From Bacteroidales bacterium (lineage in GTDB: Bacteria > Bacteroidota > Bacteroidia > Bacteroidales > UBA1715): DNA of 36,548 bases. Positions 8,927 through 17,298 of the stretch are shown here, piece after piece (position 1 is the stretch's first letter; each line of letters starts with the position of its first letter). The position numbers and the translations under genes are program-made. The stretch is from contig JAQICB010000125.1 in the NCBI GenBank assembly GCA_027858745.1, forward strand, positions 1-36,548. Direction: 5' to 3'. The notes under the pieces were generated by a model. The model was not told the origin of the DNA. It made no database searches and was given only the letters and a program-made list of their open reading frames with translations.

Positions 8927-8959
8927 TTGTGGAAAACAACGAAGATATATTTATCTTTG
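8927..8959 (+). promoter_or_regulatory. Promoter of the bactofilin operon
   Basis: TTG at 8927-8929, a 22-nt spacer and TATCTTTG at 8952-8959 (exact TANNTTTG), giving a predicted start near 8965 and a leader of about 14 nt before the ATG at 8979. This suggests that bactofilin-AtpZ-4TM is transcribed separately from the polyprenyl synthase. Confidence 0.6.
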
Positions 8960-8978
8960 TACTTCAAAAAATAGAACT

Positions 8979-9377
8979 ATGGCAAAATCAAACGAAACAA
9001 ATAGTATTTCAACAAACATGATTACAAACGGTACTAAAATTACCGGCGATATATCATGTGACAGTGATATTCGTATAGAAGGAGAACTCGAAGGTAGTCT
9101 TGTCGCAAAAGGAAAATTGGTGATAGGAAATTCAGGAAGAATTAAAGGAGAAGTAACCTGTCAGAATTGCGATGTAGAAGGTGCTCTTAATGGAAAAATA
9201 ATTACGCACGAATTATTATCTCTTCGTGAAACAGCAAAAATTACCGGCGATATTTATACCAAAAAATTGGCAATTGAACCGGGAGCTATTTTCTCCGGAA
9301 CATGTTCAATGAATGATTCCATTTCTGATAATGAAATGGCAAACAAAAAAGATATTGCAGGAAAAGAAAAAAAGTAA
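8979..9377 (+). CDS. Bactofilin (polymer-forming cytoskeletal protein)
   Basis: A 132-residue bactofilin with the DUF583 right-handed beta-helix core from about residue 13 to 115. The repeating short strands are plain to see: NGTKITGDISCDSDIRIEGELEGSL, then KGKLVIGNSGRIKGEVTCQNCDVEGALNGK and further turns. Bactofilins polymerise without nucleotide and scaffold envelope or cell-shape proteins. The disordered charged tail (after about residue 115) overlaps the next gene. Bactofilin next to AtpZ is a recurrent Bacteroidota arrangement. Confidence 0.92.
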   Translation: MAKSNETNSISTNMITNGTKITGDISCDSDIRIEGELEGSLVAKGKLVIGNSGRIKGEVTCQNCDVEGALNGKIITHELLSLRETAKITGDIYTKKLAIEPGAIFSGTCSMNDSISDNEMANKKDIAGKEKK

Positions 9378-9579
9378 AAAAATAATTTTTAATGCTCTTA
9401 AATATACAAACATCGCTTTTCAGATGATTGTCGTTATTGGAGCAGGAACATATGGTGGGGTTAAATTAGATGAGTTTTTTGAGACTAATAATCAGGTGTT
9501 TACTATAATTCTATCCTTGTTTTCTGTTTTTGCTGCTATTTATATTGCTATTAAAGATTTTATTAATATTCACAAATGA
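9331..9579 (+). CDS. AtpZ/AtpI-family membrane protein
   Basis: A small protein of about 82 residues with two transmembrane segments (NIAFQMIVVIGAGTYGGVKLDEF and FTIILSLFSVFAAIYIAIKDF). The glycine-rich first helix followed by G-x-x-LDE is the AtpZ hallmark. These proteins usually accompany F-type ATP synthase and help c-ring assembly or magnesium/calcium supply. The track starts at 9313. I chose the ATG at 9331, though a TTG at 9355 is also possible. The 5' end lies inside the bactofilin gene and the 3' end overlaps the next start by 4 nt. The ATP synthase genes expected downstream are missing here. Confidence 0.8.
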   Translation: MKWQTKKILQEKKKSKKIIFNALKYTNIAFQMIVVIGAGTYGGVKLDEFFETNNQVFTIILSLFSVFAAIYIAIKDFINIHK

Positions 9580-9953
9580 AACGTTCCGGTATTATTGCAC
9601 ACAGTGTACTTACTATTATTTTGTGTGGTCTTATATCCGGGCTTTTTTATACAGATAATATAGATTTTTCTCTTTCTCTGGGTATTGGTAGCATTTTGTT
9701 TTTTTTTCTTATTCATATTGCTTCAATACTTATCATTTCTGCTTCTGAACGACACAATCCGCATAAAAAAATCATGATGACAATTATAACGCATTCCGCA
9801 AAATTTTTGCTGAGTTTGGGATATGTAGTTGTTATGTTGCTCGTGTATGCACCCAATAATTTTCAGATGGGGGTGTTTTTAGCAATACTTTATTTATGTT
9901 ATGTTTTTACAGAGATGATAGTCTTTATAATAGTGTCTCGTGCTAATCAATAA
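9576..9953 (+). CDS. Four-TM membrane protein, ATP synthase subunit I-like position
   Basis: A 125-residue hydrophobic protein with four predicted membrane helices (about residues 7-26, 32-54, 68-88, 97-120) and a short basic loop ERHNPHKKI. It overlaps the AtpZ gene by 4 nt (ATGA), so the two are co-translated. A protein of this size and topology commonly sits between atpZ and atpB in Bacteroidota and is treated as an AtpI-like or hypothetical subunit. I cannot confirm the family from sequence alone. A radical SAM gene, not atpB, follows 15 nt downstream. Confidence 0.7.
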   Translation: MKRSGIIAHSVLTIILCGLISGLFYTDNIDFSLSLGIGSILFFFLIHIASILIISASERHNPHKKIMMTIITHSAKFLLSLGYVVVMLLVYAPNNFQMGVFLAILYLCYVFTEMIVFIIVSRANQ

Positions 9954-9968
9954 AAAATAATAGTTAAT

Positions 9969-10982
9969 ATGAGTAACATTTCATATACTTTTTGGTACGG
10001 TTTGGCTTTTGTACGTTCACTTTCGCTCGCTCGAATACGAAATATAATACATCTGCAAATTACTTTTATTCTGTCTCGGGTGTTTAAAAAATATATTTTT
10101 TCGTCATTTCCTTCTTCCGTGAGTATTGAACCGACCAATACCTGTAATTTACAGTGTCCGGAATGCCCTACCGGAAACAAAACCTCACCCATTCCCAAAG
10201 GGAATATGAGGATAGAAACTTTTGAACGTATTATTGCAGAAATACAGAAGCATACTTTTTTTATTAATTTATATTTTCAGGGCGAACCATTTTTGCATCC
10301 TGATATGTGTTTGTTTATTTCTCGTGCTCATAAACAGTGTATGATGACTTCAACATCTACCAATGCTCATTACATTACCGAAAAAAATGCTGAAGATATT
10401 GTTCGTTCCGGTTTGACTCATATTATTGTTTCATTAGACGGCTTCGATCAGCAATCGTATGAGGTGTATCGAAAAAAGGGAGATTTTAATGCGGTTACAT
10501 CCGGTTTGCAAGCCTTGTCGTTTGCAAAAAAGAAATTGAAAAGCAAGTATCCTCTTATAGAAGTGCAGTGTTTGTTATTTAAACATACAGAGCAGTATGG
10601 GAATACTTTAAAACAGATAGCACATTCTCATGGAGCCGATAGGGTTGTGTTTAAAACCGCTCAATTTTATTCTGCTGAAAATATGTATATGATGCCTGTT
10701 CAAAAAAATAATAGTCGCTATATATATAATCAGGAAAACCAAACGTTAGAATTACGAAAAAAACCTAATAATAAGTGTTGGAGAATGTGGAGCTCTGTTG
10801 TGTTTACGTGGGATGGAATCGTTCTTCCTTGTTGTTTTGACAAGTATAATTCTTATGCATATGGCACAATTGAGCAATCTTCTTTACAGTCAATTCTTAC
10901 TTCGAAAAATGCACGTACTTTTAAGCGACAAGTCCATACAAATCGTACCGTTTTTTCGATATGTAGGAATTGCACATCATAA
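9969..10982 (+). CDS. Radical SAM protein with SPASM domain
   Basis: A 337-residue radical SAM enzyme. The [4Fe-4S] SAM-binding motif is C59-NLQ-C63-PE-C66, preceded by SIEPTNTC as in the MoaA/SPASM group. YFQGEPFLHPDM and IVSLDGFDQQSYEVYRKKG are further barrel strands. The C-terminal region has CWRMW, DGIVLPCC and CRNC, the cysteine set of a SPASM auxiliary cluster; the protein ends two residues after the last cysteine. Residues 1-45 are basic and moderately hydrophobic and could sit at the membrane. The substrate is unknown. Proteins of this subgroup often lie in polysaccharide or lipid modification loci, and here an exopolysaccharide priming transferase follows. Confidence 0.88.
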   Translation: MSNISYTFWYGLAFVRSLSLARIRNIIHLQITFILSRVFKKYIFSSFPSSVSIEPTNTCNLQCPECPTGNKTSPIPKGNMRIETFERIIAEIQKHTFFINLYFQGEPFLHPDMCLFISRAHKQCMMTSTSTNAHYITEKNAEDIVRSGLTHIIVSLDGFDQQSYEVYRKKGDFNAVTSGLQALSFAKKKLKSKYPLIEVQCLLFKHTEQYGNTLKQIAHSHGADRVVFKTAQFYSAENMYMMPVQKNNSRYIYNQENQTLELRKKPNNKCWRMWSSVVFTWDGIVLPCCFDKYNSYAYGTIEQSSLQSILTSKNARTFKRQVHTNRTVFSICRNCTS

Positions 10983-11050
10983 ATTGTTATTAGGATATAC
11001 TATTTCTAAACGGAGATTTAGTATTTTTGTAAAAATATTGGGGGTATCTT

Positions 11051-12466
11051 ATGAATAAAACGCGTCAAACTTTATTATATATTTTCTTTGATTTTTTGTC
11101 TGCAACATGCTCGTGGACTGCCTTTTTTCTACTACGTAAAGGTTTTATTGACCCAACTTTTGGTAATATTAAACCGGAAATCACTCTTGATTTGAATTAT
11201 TATTATGGCGTTTCGGCAATACCCCTTATGTGGCTTTTATTGTATTATTTAAATGGTTATTATAAAAACATATATAAAAAATCCAGATTAAACGAACTTA
11301 CCCAAACGTTTTTAATAACCCTTCTCGGAAGCATTATCATCTTTTTTTTCCTTCTTCTCGATGATATTGTAGAAACGCATCAAACGTATTACAAATCATT
11401 ATTATTTTTATTTACTACTCATTTTGTATTAACCTATATACCTCGAGTTATTATAACGAGCATTACCAATGCAAAAATTCATAATCGAAAAATTGGATTT
11501 AACACCTTAATAATTGGTAGCAATGAGAAAGCGCTTAATCTGTATAATCGCTTGCAAAATAAAAGAAAGTCTACCGGATATAAGTTTGTGGGTTTCGTTA
11601 ATGTTATCGAACAGAATTCGTACATATTACACGATTATTTGCCTCATTTAGGATATATTGATTCGGTGGTGGAAATAATACAAAATAATGATATAGAAGA
11701 AGTTATTGTTGCGATTGAGTCGAAAGAACATCAATATTTAGAGAAAATTTTGTATTCTTTAGAAGGGGTGAAGATTATTATAAAAGCTATTCCCGATAAT
11801 TATGATATTATTTCAGGACGGGTAACCCTCAGCTCTATTTATGACGAGCCGCTTATTTCTATAAGTCACGACCTTATGCCATCGTGGCAAGAAAACACAA
11901 AGCGTGTAATGGATGTTTGTGTGTCTGGTTTTGTGCTTATTTTTGGTATGCCGTTTTATGTAATAGTTGCTCTTTGTGTTAAATTATCATCTTCCGGTCC
12001 GGTCTTTTATAAGCAAAAACGAATAGGTCTTCATGGAAAGTCATTTTATATTTATAAATTTCGTTCGATGTATGTAAATGCGGAGTCGAATGGTCCCGAA
12101 CTTACGCAAGAAAACGATACAAGAATTACTAAAGTTGGTGAATTTATTCGGCGATTTCGAATTGATGAAATACCACAATTTTTTAATGTCTTAAAAGGAG
12201 ATATGTCTCTCGTGGGTCCACGTCCGGAACGAGAATATTTTATTCAGAAACTTATACAACATGCACCACATTTTATTCACCTTCAGCGGGTCAAACCCGG
12301 AATAACTTCGTGGGGACAAGTGAAGTATGGATATGCTAAAAATATTGACGAAATGTTGGAACGTTTGCAGTACGACATTATTTATATAGAAAACATGTCT
12401 TTGTACGTAGATGTGAAAATTCTAATTTATACCATTAAAATAGTACTTTTAGGAAAAGGATTATAA
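11051..12466 (+). CDS. Exopolysaccharide polyprenyl glycosylphosphotransferase
   Basis: A WbaP/WcaJ-type initiating transferase that moves a sugar-1-phosphate from a nucleotide sugar to undecaprenyl phosphate, starting a capsule or exopolysaccharide repeat at the inner membrane. The 471 residues have the full architecture: four N-terminal membrane helices (up to about residue 140), a Rossmann-like CoA-binding-type domain (TLIIGSNEKALNLYNRL), a fifth membrane segment near 290-310, and the catalytic domain. That domain shows KRVMDV, FYKQKRIG, YKFRSM, RRFRIDEIPQFFNVLKG and SLVGPRPE. The stop codon abuts the opposing DUF4294 stop. Which sugar is used cannot be told. Confidence 0.92.
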   Translation: MNKTRQTLLYIFFDFLSATCSWTAFFLLRKGFIDPTFGNIKPEITLDLNYYYGVSAIPLMWLLLYYLNGYYKNIYKKSRLNELTQTFLITLLGSIIIFFFLLLDDIVETHQTYYKSLLFLFTTHFVLTYIPRVIITSITNAKIHNRKIGFNTLIIGSNEKALNLYNRLQNKRKSTGYKFVGFVNVIEQNSYILHDYLPHLGYIDSVVEIIQNNDIEEVIVAIESKEHQYLEKILYSLEGVKIIIKAIPDNYDIISGRVTLSSIYDEPLISISHDLMPSWQENTKRVMDVCVSGFVLIFGMPFYVIVALCVKLSSSGPVFYKQKRIGLHGKSFYIYKFRSMYVNAESNGPELTQENDTRITKVGEFIRRFRIDEIPQFFNVLKGDMSLVGPRPEREYFIQKLIQHAPHFIHLQRVKPGITSWGQVKYGYAKNIDEMLERLQYDIIYIENMSLYVDVKILIYTIKIVLLGKGL

Positions 12467-13051
12467 CCTGCCTTGTTCAATCATAGTAACAATCCGTTCA
12501 ATCAATGCATCTTCGCCGATTGGGTCGTATTCTGCTTTTAAAGATTCTCCAAACAATCGAGCAACTTGTTGCCACATAAAAGCAGACACACCACCTCGTA
12601 AATCTTTAATCACATCATATGAGGATTGGTCTAATTCTCTGTCTACTAGTTTTATTAAAATTTGCCCTTGACGTATGGTGAGTTTTTTTAATTCTTCGGC
12701 ATACATCTCCATTAATTCTTCTTGTCTTTCTTTTACATACTTTTTTTCGTCTCGTTTTTTAGATTTGTTTTGTAGCTCCAATTGAATTTCTATCATTGTT
12801 CGCCGTGCAATAAGTGAGTATGGATATACTTTTTTCACATCCCTAACCAAACGTCGATATCGTAAATATTCATCGTGATTATCGAACTGTAAAGGAGGAA
12901 ATATATATACTTTATCTAATTGAACTACCGCTAATGTGTCTCCGTCAACAACAATTGCGGGTAATACATAAACCGAAGACACATTTACGTTTTGTGCATT
13001 ACTTGAGAAGAATAATCCAAAAAATAAGAATAAAGAAAAAATGTAATTCAT
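12461..13051 (-). CDS. DUF4294 domain protein, exported
   Basis: A 196-residue protein with a signal peptide (cleavage near SSNAQ, about residue 19) and the DUF4294 core, a domain I know only from Bacteroidota. Conserved-looking segments are DEYLRYRRLVRDVKKVYPYS and LTIRQGQILIKLVDRELDQSSYDVIKDLRGG. The middle is highly charged and helical (residues 85-130). Function is unknown. It is a single minus-strand gene between two plus-strand blocks, converging on the glycosylphosphotransferase (stop codons adjacent) and diverging from coaX. Confidence 0.8.
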   Translation of the reverse strand: MNYIFSLFLFFGLFFSSNAQNVNVSSVYVLPAIVVDGDTLAVVQLDKVYIFPPLQFDNHDEYLRYRRLVRDVKKVYPYSLIARRTMIEIQLELQNKSKKRDEKKYVKERQEELMEMYAEELKKLTIRQGQILIKLVDRELDQSSYDVIKDLRGGVSAFMWQQVARLFGESLKAEYDPIGEDALIERIVTMIEQGRL

Positions 13052-13070
13052 ATCTTTTTTATTTAAAATG

Positions 13071-13078
13071 CAAATATA
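13071..13078 (-). promoter_or_regulatory. Candidate -7 element for DUF4294 gene
   Basis: On the minus strand this reads TATATTTG, an exact TANNTTTG, 19 nt upstream of the ATG at 13051. No clear -33 TTTG is at the expected spacing. It lies in the divergent gap shared with coaX. Confidence 0.45.
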
Positions 13079-13101
13079 CTAGTTTTCACTATATATATTA
13101 T

Positions 13102-13129
13102 TTTGTCTTTGAAAAAAACTGTATAATTG
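13102..13129 (+). promoter_or_regulatory. Candidate promoter of coaX and the envelope cluster
   Basis: TTTG at 13102-13105, a 16-nt spacer, and TATAATTG at 13122-13129, one mismatch from TANNTTTG. The predicted start is about 10 nt ahead of the coaX ATG at 13146. It would head the coaX-to-PpiD gene run. Confidence 0.35.
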
Positions 13130-13145
13130 CATAATATTTACCAAT

Positions 13146-13868
13146 ATGGAAATAGTAATAGATGCAGGAAATACACGTGTTAAAGTATATTTTTTTTCAG
13201 AAAAAAAAATAGTTCGTACGTCCGTATTCAATTATTCTGAAATGGATTTTTTAATACAAGCAATAGCCAAATTTCCTGATGCCCCCATCATTCTTTCTGA
13301 TGTCTCAGGTGCTATGCCGTCTGATATACTTCGTAAAGAAGGCTCACGTATCTTTACGTGTACCATCTCACTCGATTTGCCCATACATATAGAGTATCAA
13401 TCAAAAAACACCTTGGGTTTTGATAGAGTTGCTGCAGCTGTCGGAGCCGTAAGCATTCGTTCGAACAGTCATAAAATAATTGTAGATGCAGGAACGGCTC
13501 TAACAATTGATTATGTCGATAATAAGAATACATTTAAGGGCGGTGTTATTTCTCCCGGAATGGCTATGCGCTTTTCTTCTTTACACGAAAAAACAGGAAA
13601 ATTACCACTTTTTTCACCATCAAATCAGATTAACGTGTTCGGTACATCAACCCAAGAAGCTATTCAATATGGCGTTGTTCAAGGTATGGTGTTCGAAATA
13701 TCTCAATATATTGCATCTTACAGCACAATATTTCCGGATATTGATGTGTTTTTATGCGGTGGAGATAGTTTTTTCTTTGAAAAAATGTTAAAAAAAACCA
13801 TCTTTGCAGAACCAAATCTAAATGCTTTGGGCTTGCATTCAATATATAATTATAATGTTACAACGTAA
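13146..13868 (+). CDS. coaX: Type III pantothenate kinase
   Basis: Catalyses the first step of coenzyme A synthesis, phosphorylating pantothenate. This type has an ASKHA fold and needs a monovalent cation. At 240 residues the length is normal. The N-terminal phosphate motif IDAGNTRVK (residues 5-13), the pantothenate region NTLGFDRVAAAVGA, the second phosphate motif IIVDAGTALTIDYV and GGVISPGMAMRFSSLHEKTGKLP are all present. It leads a long co-directional cluster of envelope genes, an order I recognise as common in Bacteroidota. Its 3' end overlaps the next gene's preferred start by 14 nt. Confidence 0.95.
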   Translation: MEIVIDAGNTRVKVYFFSEKKIVRTSVFNYSEMDFLIQAIAKFPDAPIILSDVSGAMPSDILRKEGSRIFTCTISLDLPIHIEYQSKNTLGFDRVAAAVGAVSIRSNSHKIIVDAGTALTIDYVDNKNTFKGGVISPGMAMRFSSLHEKTGKLPLFSPSNQINVFGTSTQEAIQYGVVQGMVFEISQYIASYSTIFPDIDVFLCGGDSFFFEKMLKKTIFAEPNLNALGLHSIYNYNVTT

Positions 13869-15123
13869 ACTACTTTTTTTACTCGGAATAATAACATGCC
13901 TGAGTGGCTTTTCTCAACGAGAAACAACATCACCATATAGTCGATATAATTACGGAGATTTATTTTCAAATAGTCTGACCGGTGATATGGCTTTAGGTGG
14001 AAGTGGGATAGCTCATCAGCATCCTCGGTTTATCAGTTTCAAAAATCCGGCAACCCATATCTCAGTTCCTGAAGAACGCTTTGTGTTTGAGGTAGGTGCA
14101 GGAACAAACACTCGTCTGCTCGAACAGTCCGGCAATTCTTCGCAAACTAATAGTATAGGTGTTGAATATTTTGCTTTCTCTTTTCCAATACTAACAGATA
14201 CCTGGGCCAGTTCAGTTGGTCTTTTGCCATTTTCAACGGTAGGTTACGAAATTTTTGCCGGAAATGATGAAACCTCGTTTACGTATTCCGGAACCGGAGG
14301 GATAAACCAAGCCGTGTGGGGAAATGCATTCCAATTAGTTGATGATGTTACTGTTGGTTTTCATGCCCGGTATTTATTTGGTAAAACATATCATCAATCA
14401 ATTATTTCATTTCCGTATCCGGCATTTTCTACCGAAAAAAAGCAGACGCTTCAAACTAAAGGTCTTATTTGGGATTTCGGATTGCAATATTCATACGATA
14501 TTTCAGAAACATCAATATTACAATTTGGCGCAACATATCGCGACAAACAAACTCTCCAATATAAACAACAAGATTTTTTCGCTTCATTTGTTAGTTTAGA
14601 CCAACAACCCAAAACATATCAAGATACTATTACAAACAATGAAATTGCGGATGTACGAACAGATATTGCTCAAAAAATTGGCATCGGGTTCGGGTATTCA
14701 ATTAAAAACACCTTGCAATATAATCTAGATATTGAAATAGAAAAATGGGATAATGTATATGTATATGGACAACATAATCCTGATATTGATATGACCTATT
14801 CTCTGCAAACGGGAGTTGAGTATACACCTGATTATTCCGGTCAATCGTATTTTAAAAAATTGCCATACAGACTCGGATTTCACTATTCGCAATTGCCTAT
14901 TTATGAAAAAAATAATACTTCCACCATACAACCTATTGATTTTGGTATTAGTTTTGGCACGGATTTTATACTTAAACAAACAGGGAATAGTTTATCAACA
15001 GCTTTTATTGTCGGGAAACGTGGCGATTTTACGGTTACTGATGCTATTCAAGAAACATATGTTATGGCAAAAATCACTGTTCGCCTTTATGAACACTGGT
15101 TTTTCAAACAAAAAATTGATTAA
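13855..15123 (+). CDS. Putative outer-membrane beta-barrel protein
   Basis: A 422-residue exported protein. The signal peptide MLQRKLLFLLGIITCLSGFSQ is followed by TTSPYSRYNYGDLF and ALGGSGIA, a start typical of Bacteroidota FadL/PorV-like outer-membrane barrels. The rest alternates polar and hydrophobic residues in many short strands and ends in an aromatic-rich strand (VRLYEHWFFKQKID). I start it at the ATG at 13855 rather than the track's 13822, because the upstream codons are inside coaX and precede the signal peptide. No substrate can be assigned. Its place between coaX and a TPR/LptC pair suggests an envelope assembly or transport role. Confidence 0.72.
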   Translation: MLQRKLLFLLGIITCLSGFSQRETTSPYSRYNYGDLFSNSLTGDMALGGSGIAHQHPRFISFKNPATHISVPEERFVFEVGAGTNTRLLEQSGNSSQTNSIGVEYFAFSFPILTDTWASSVGLLPFSTVGYEIFAGNDETSFTYSGTGGINQAVWGNAFQLVDDVTVGFHARYLFGKTYHQSIISFPYPAFSTEKKQTLQTKGLIWDFGLQYSYDISETSILQFGATYRDKQTLQYKQQDFFASFVSLDQQPKTYQDTITNNEIADVRTDIAQKIGIGFGYSIKNTLQYNLDIEIEKWDNVYVYGQHNPDIDMTYSLQTGVEYTPDYSGQSYFKKLPYRLGFHYSQLPIYEKNNTSTIQPIDFGISFGTDFILKQTGNSLSTAFIVGKRGDFTVTDAIQETYVMAKITVRLYEHWFFKQKID

Positions 15124-15135
15124 AAAAAATTGAAT

Positions 15136-16464
15136 ATGAAACGATTAGCTTTTTTACTGATAGGAATTATCAGTTACGGAACACAAGTATTTGCACAAAA
15201 TTCAGAAACGTACGATTATGGTACTGGTGCCGATAGCATTGCTTGTTTGGAGAATTTATCAGTATACCAAAATAGATATAGAAATGAAGTCGACGCATCA
15301 AACTTCACAAAAGAAACCATTGATGCATGGCGAAGAGCTTTTTTTGGATGTCCTCAAAGTTCAAAAAATATGTATAGCCCTCATGGGATAAATATTTTTG
15401 AATCATTGTATAAAAAGACAGATGATAAAGAATTGCAACAAGCCTATCTCGACACTATTCGGTTAATTTACGACCGTCGTATAGATGCTTTTGGCGAAAA
15501 ATATAAGTATATTGGTTTTAAAGGAGCTGATTTATTTATGTTCGATAAATATTTGTATGAAGAAGCATTTGAGCTTTGTAAATTGTCGGTTGATTCACTC
15601 GGAAATGATGCTGATATAAAACCAATGATTGTTCTTATGCAGAATGCCTTAATTAAAGTTGGTCGTAATACAATGACAAAAACAGAAGCAATTCAATTAT
15701 ATCAACAACTCGATGAAATATTCAAATATAATTCTGAAAAAGGTTCAAAATCTTATGCTGCTTGGAGAGAAAAATTGGAGTTGATTTTCTTGCAATTAAA
15801 ACCGGAATGTTCTGATCTTATTGCTGTTTTTGAACCTCAATACAAAGAGAATCCTGAAGATGTTGAGAATCTTAAAAAAATTACTGATTATCTTTCCAAG
15901 GATTGTGCTGATGCAGAGTTGTATTTGCAAGCATCTGTGAGTCTCGATAAATTAGAGCCATCTGCACAATCGAAGAAAAATATAGCGGAAATGTATGTTT
16001 CAAAGGGAAATGTTTCCGAAGCTATAGATTATTACAAACAAGCAGTAACTCTTGAAGAAGACTCTGAAAAAAAGGCTGAATTGTATTATCGTATGGCAAA
16101 TATTATGATTTCCAGCCCTCAAACAAGTGTTGCCTATGCGCGAAAAGCATTGGATAACAACCCTAATTTTGGGAAAGCATATTTGCTTATTGCTCGTCAG
16201 TACGCTGCTGCAGGAGATGATTGTGGAAAAGGTAAAGAGTTTCCCACAGTTGAACAGTGGAAAGCATTGTGGGTAGCAGAAGATATGTGCATAAAAGCTA
16301 AGTCGGTTGACCCTTCTATTGCTTCTGATGCGAATAGAGATATTGCAAAGTATCGCGGAAATTTCCCTGATGTAGAAACAATGTTTGGATATAACATTAC
16401 AGAAGGTTCCGAGCAAACTATTTCGTGTTGGTTTACTGCTACTACAAAAGCGAAAGCAAAATAA
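15136..16464 (+). CDS. Exported tetratricopeptide-repeat protein
   Basis: A roughly 442-residue protein with a signal peptide (MKRLAFLLIGIISYGTQVFAQ) and helical repeats. The clearest TPR units are in the C-terminal half, for example AEMYVSKGNVSEAIDYYKQAVTLEED, ELYYRMANIMI and ARKALDNNPNFGKAYLLIARQYAAAGD. An N-terminal part of about 200 residues is also helical but less regular. The function is probably protein binding in the periplasm. The track begins at a TTG two codons upstream; the ATG at 15136 fits the signal peptide. It lies 3 nt before lptC. The C-terminal Lys/Ala tail is a minor oddity. Confidence 0.82.
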   Translation: MKRLAFLLIGIISYGTQVFAQNSETYDYGTGADSIACLENLSVYQNRYRNEVDASNFTKETIDAWRRAFFGCPQSSKNMYSPHGINIFESLYKKTDDKELQQAYLDTIRLIYDRRIDAFGEKYKYIGFKGADLFMFDKYLYEEAFELCKLSVDSLGNDADIKPMIVLMQNALIKVGRNTMTKTEAIQLYQQLDEIFKYNSEKGSKSYAAWREKLELIFLQLKPECSDLIAVFEPQYKENPEDVENLKKITDYLSKDCADAELYLQASVSLDKLEPSAQSKKNIAEMYVSKGNVSEAIDYYKQAVTLEEDSEKKAELYYRMANIMISSPQTSVAYARKALDNNPNFGKAYLLIARQYAAAGDDCGKGKEFPTVEQWKALWVAEDMCIKAKSVDPSIASDANRDIAKYRGNFPDVETMFGYNITEGSEQTISCWFTATTKAKAK

Positions 16465-16467
16465 TAT

Positions 16468-17088
16468 ATGATATTCAGATATAAAAATATTTTTTCAAGC
16501 ATCATTGTGGTATCCATAATGATGCTTTTTTCTTGTAAAAATGAAATGAAAAATATTGTAAAAATGTCTGAAATTCAGAAAATGCCTGAGCTTTCGGGAA
16601 GCGAAGTGTATATGAGTCAAACTGAGTTCGGAAAAAAAACGCTGTCAATCTATACGCCTCAATTGTTAAAATATTCGCAGGAAAACTCTCTTTACAGCAG
16701 TCCACGTACACTATTTCCGGAAGGAATTCGCGTTGTTCACTTTAGCATATATCCCGATACTCTTACAATGATTCGAGCCGATTATGCTATTCTATATGAA
16801 AATGAAGAAAAGTGGGAAGCAAAAAATAATGTTATAGCCCAAAATGCAAAAGGTGAAGTATTACGAACTGAGTATTTAATTTGGAATCAAAAAGCAGGGA
16901 AAATATTCTCCGATAAGCAAGTTCAGATTACAACTGAAGATGATATTATAGAAGGAACCGGTTTTGAAGCCGATGATAATTTTGAAAATTGGGAAATACA
17001 GAATGTGACAGGTATATTTACCTTTAGTGATGCACAAAGTGCCGATTCGGTTGCCACAGATTCTCTGAAAGTTCCCGACAGTAATTAA
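16468..17088 (+). CDS. lptC: LPS export ABC transporter periplasmic protein LptC
   Basis: Links the inner-membrane LptBFG transporter to the periplasmic LptA bridge for lipopolysaccharide export. It has 206 residues with a hydrophobic N-terminus ending in a lipobox-like FSC, so here it may be a lipoprotein, as is usual in Bacteroidota. The beta-jellyroll core is recognisable by YPDTLTMIRADYAILYENEEKWEAKNNVIAQNAKGEVLRTEYLIWNQ-type strands and KIFSDKQVQITTEDDIIEGTGFEAD. The Ser/Asp-rich tail is probably disordered. It is placed between the TPR gene and a small membrane protein. Confidence 0.9.
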   Translation: MIFRYKNIFSSIIVVSIMMLFSCKNEMKNIVKMSEIQKMPELSGSEVYMSQTEFGKKTLSIYTPQLLKYSQENSLYSSPRTLFPEGIRVVHFSIYPDTLTMIRADYAILYENEEKWEAKNNVIAQNAKGEVLRTEYLIWNQKAGKIFSDKQVQITTEDDIIEGTGFEADDNFENWEIQNVTGIFTFSDAQSADSVATDSLKVPDSN

Positions 17089-17100
17089 AAAATATATGCG

Positions 17101-17298
17101 ATGCGTACACAACGAATAATGGAATATATTTGGCTGCTTTTTTCAGTGGCATCACTCATTAGTCTTATAGACGCGTATGAAAAAGCCGGTGTGTCGAGAG
17201 ACTTTTGGTTTTTTATCGTGTTTTTTATTATTTCATTTTTTATGTATCTTTTCAGAAAAAAACAACGAATACAATCTCGAAATAATAGTAAAAAATGA
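17101..17298 (+). CDS. Small two-TM membrane protein
   Basis: A 65-residue protein with two hydrophobic helices (about residues 8-24 and 34-52) and a very basic tail RKKQRIQSRNNSKK, so its C-terminus should face the cytoplasm. It begins 12 nt after lptC and its stop overlaps the next ATG by 4 nt (ATGA), which supports real translation. I do not recognise the family. Its position suggests it works with LptC or the CBS-domain protein that follows. Confidence 0.65.
   Translation: MRTQRIMEYIWLLFSVASLISLIDAYEKAGVSRDFWFFIVFFIISFFMYLFRKKQRIQSRNNSKK

Noticed and set aside
9947-10198. 83-aa minus-strand ORF before the radical SAM gene
   Set aside because: Overlaps the conserved radical SAM N-terminus in antisense; no evidence of translation.
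10798-11058. 86-aa plus-strand ORF bridging radical SAM and transferase genes
   Set aside because: Out-of-frame reading of the SPASM cysteine region; considered as a frameshifted extension, but the SPASM protein ends normally at CRNCTS.
16000-16416. 138-aa minus-strand ORF
   Set aside because: Shadow of the TPR gene; cysteine- and isoleucine-rich composition typical of an antisense frame.
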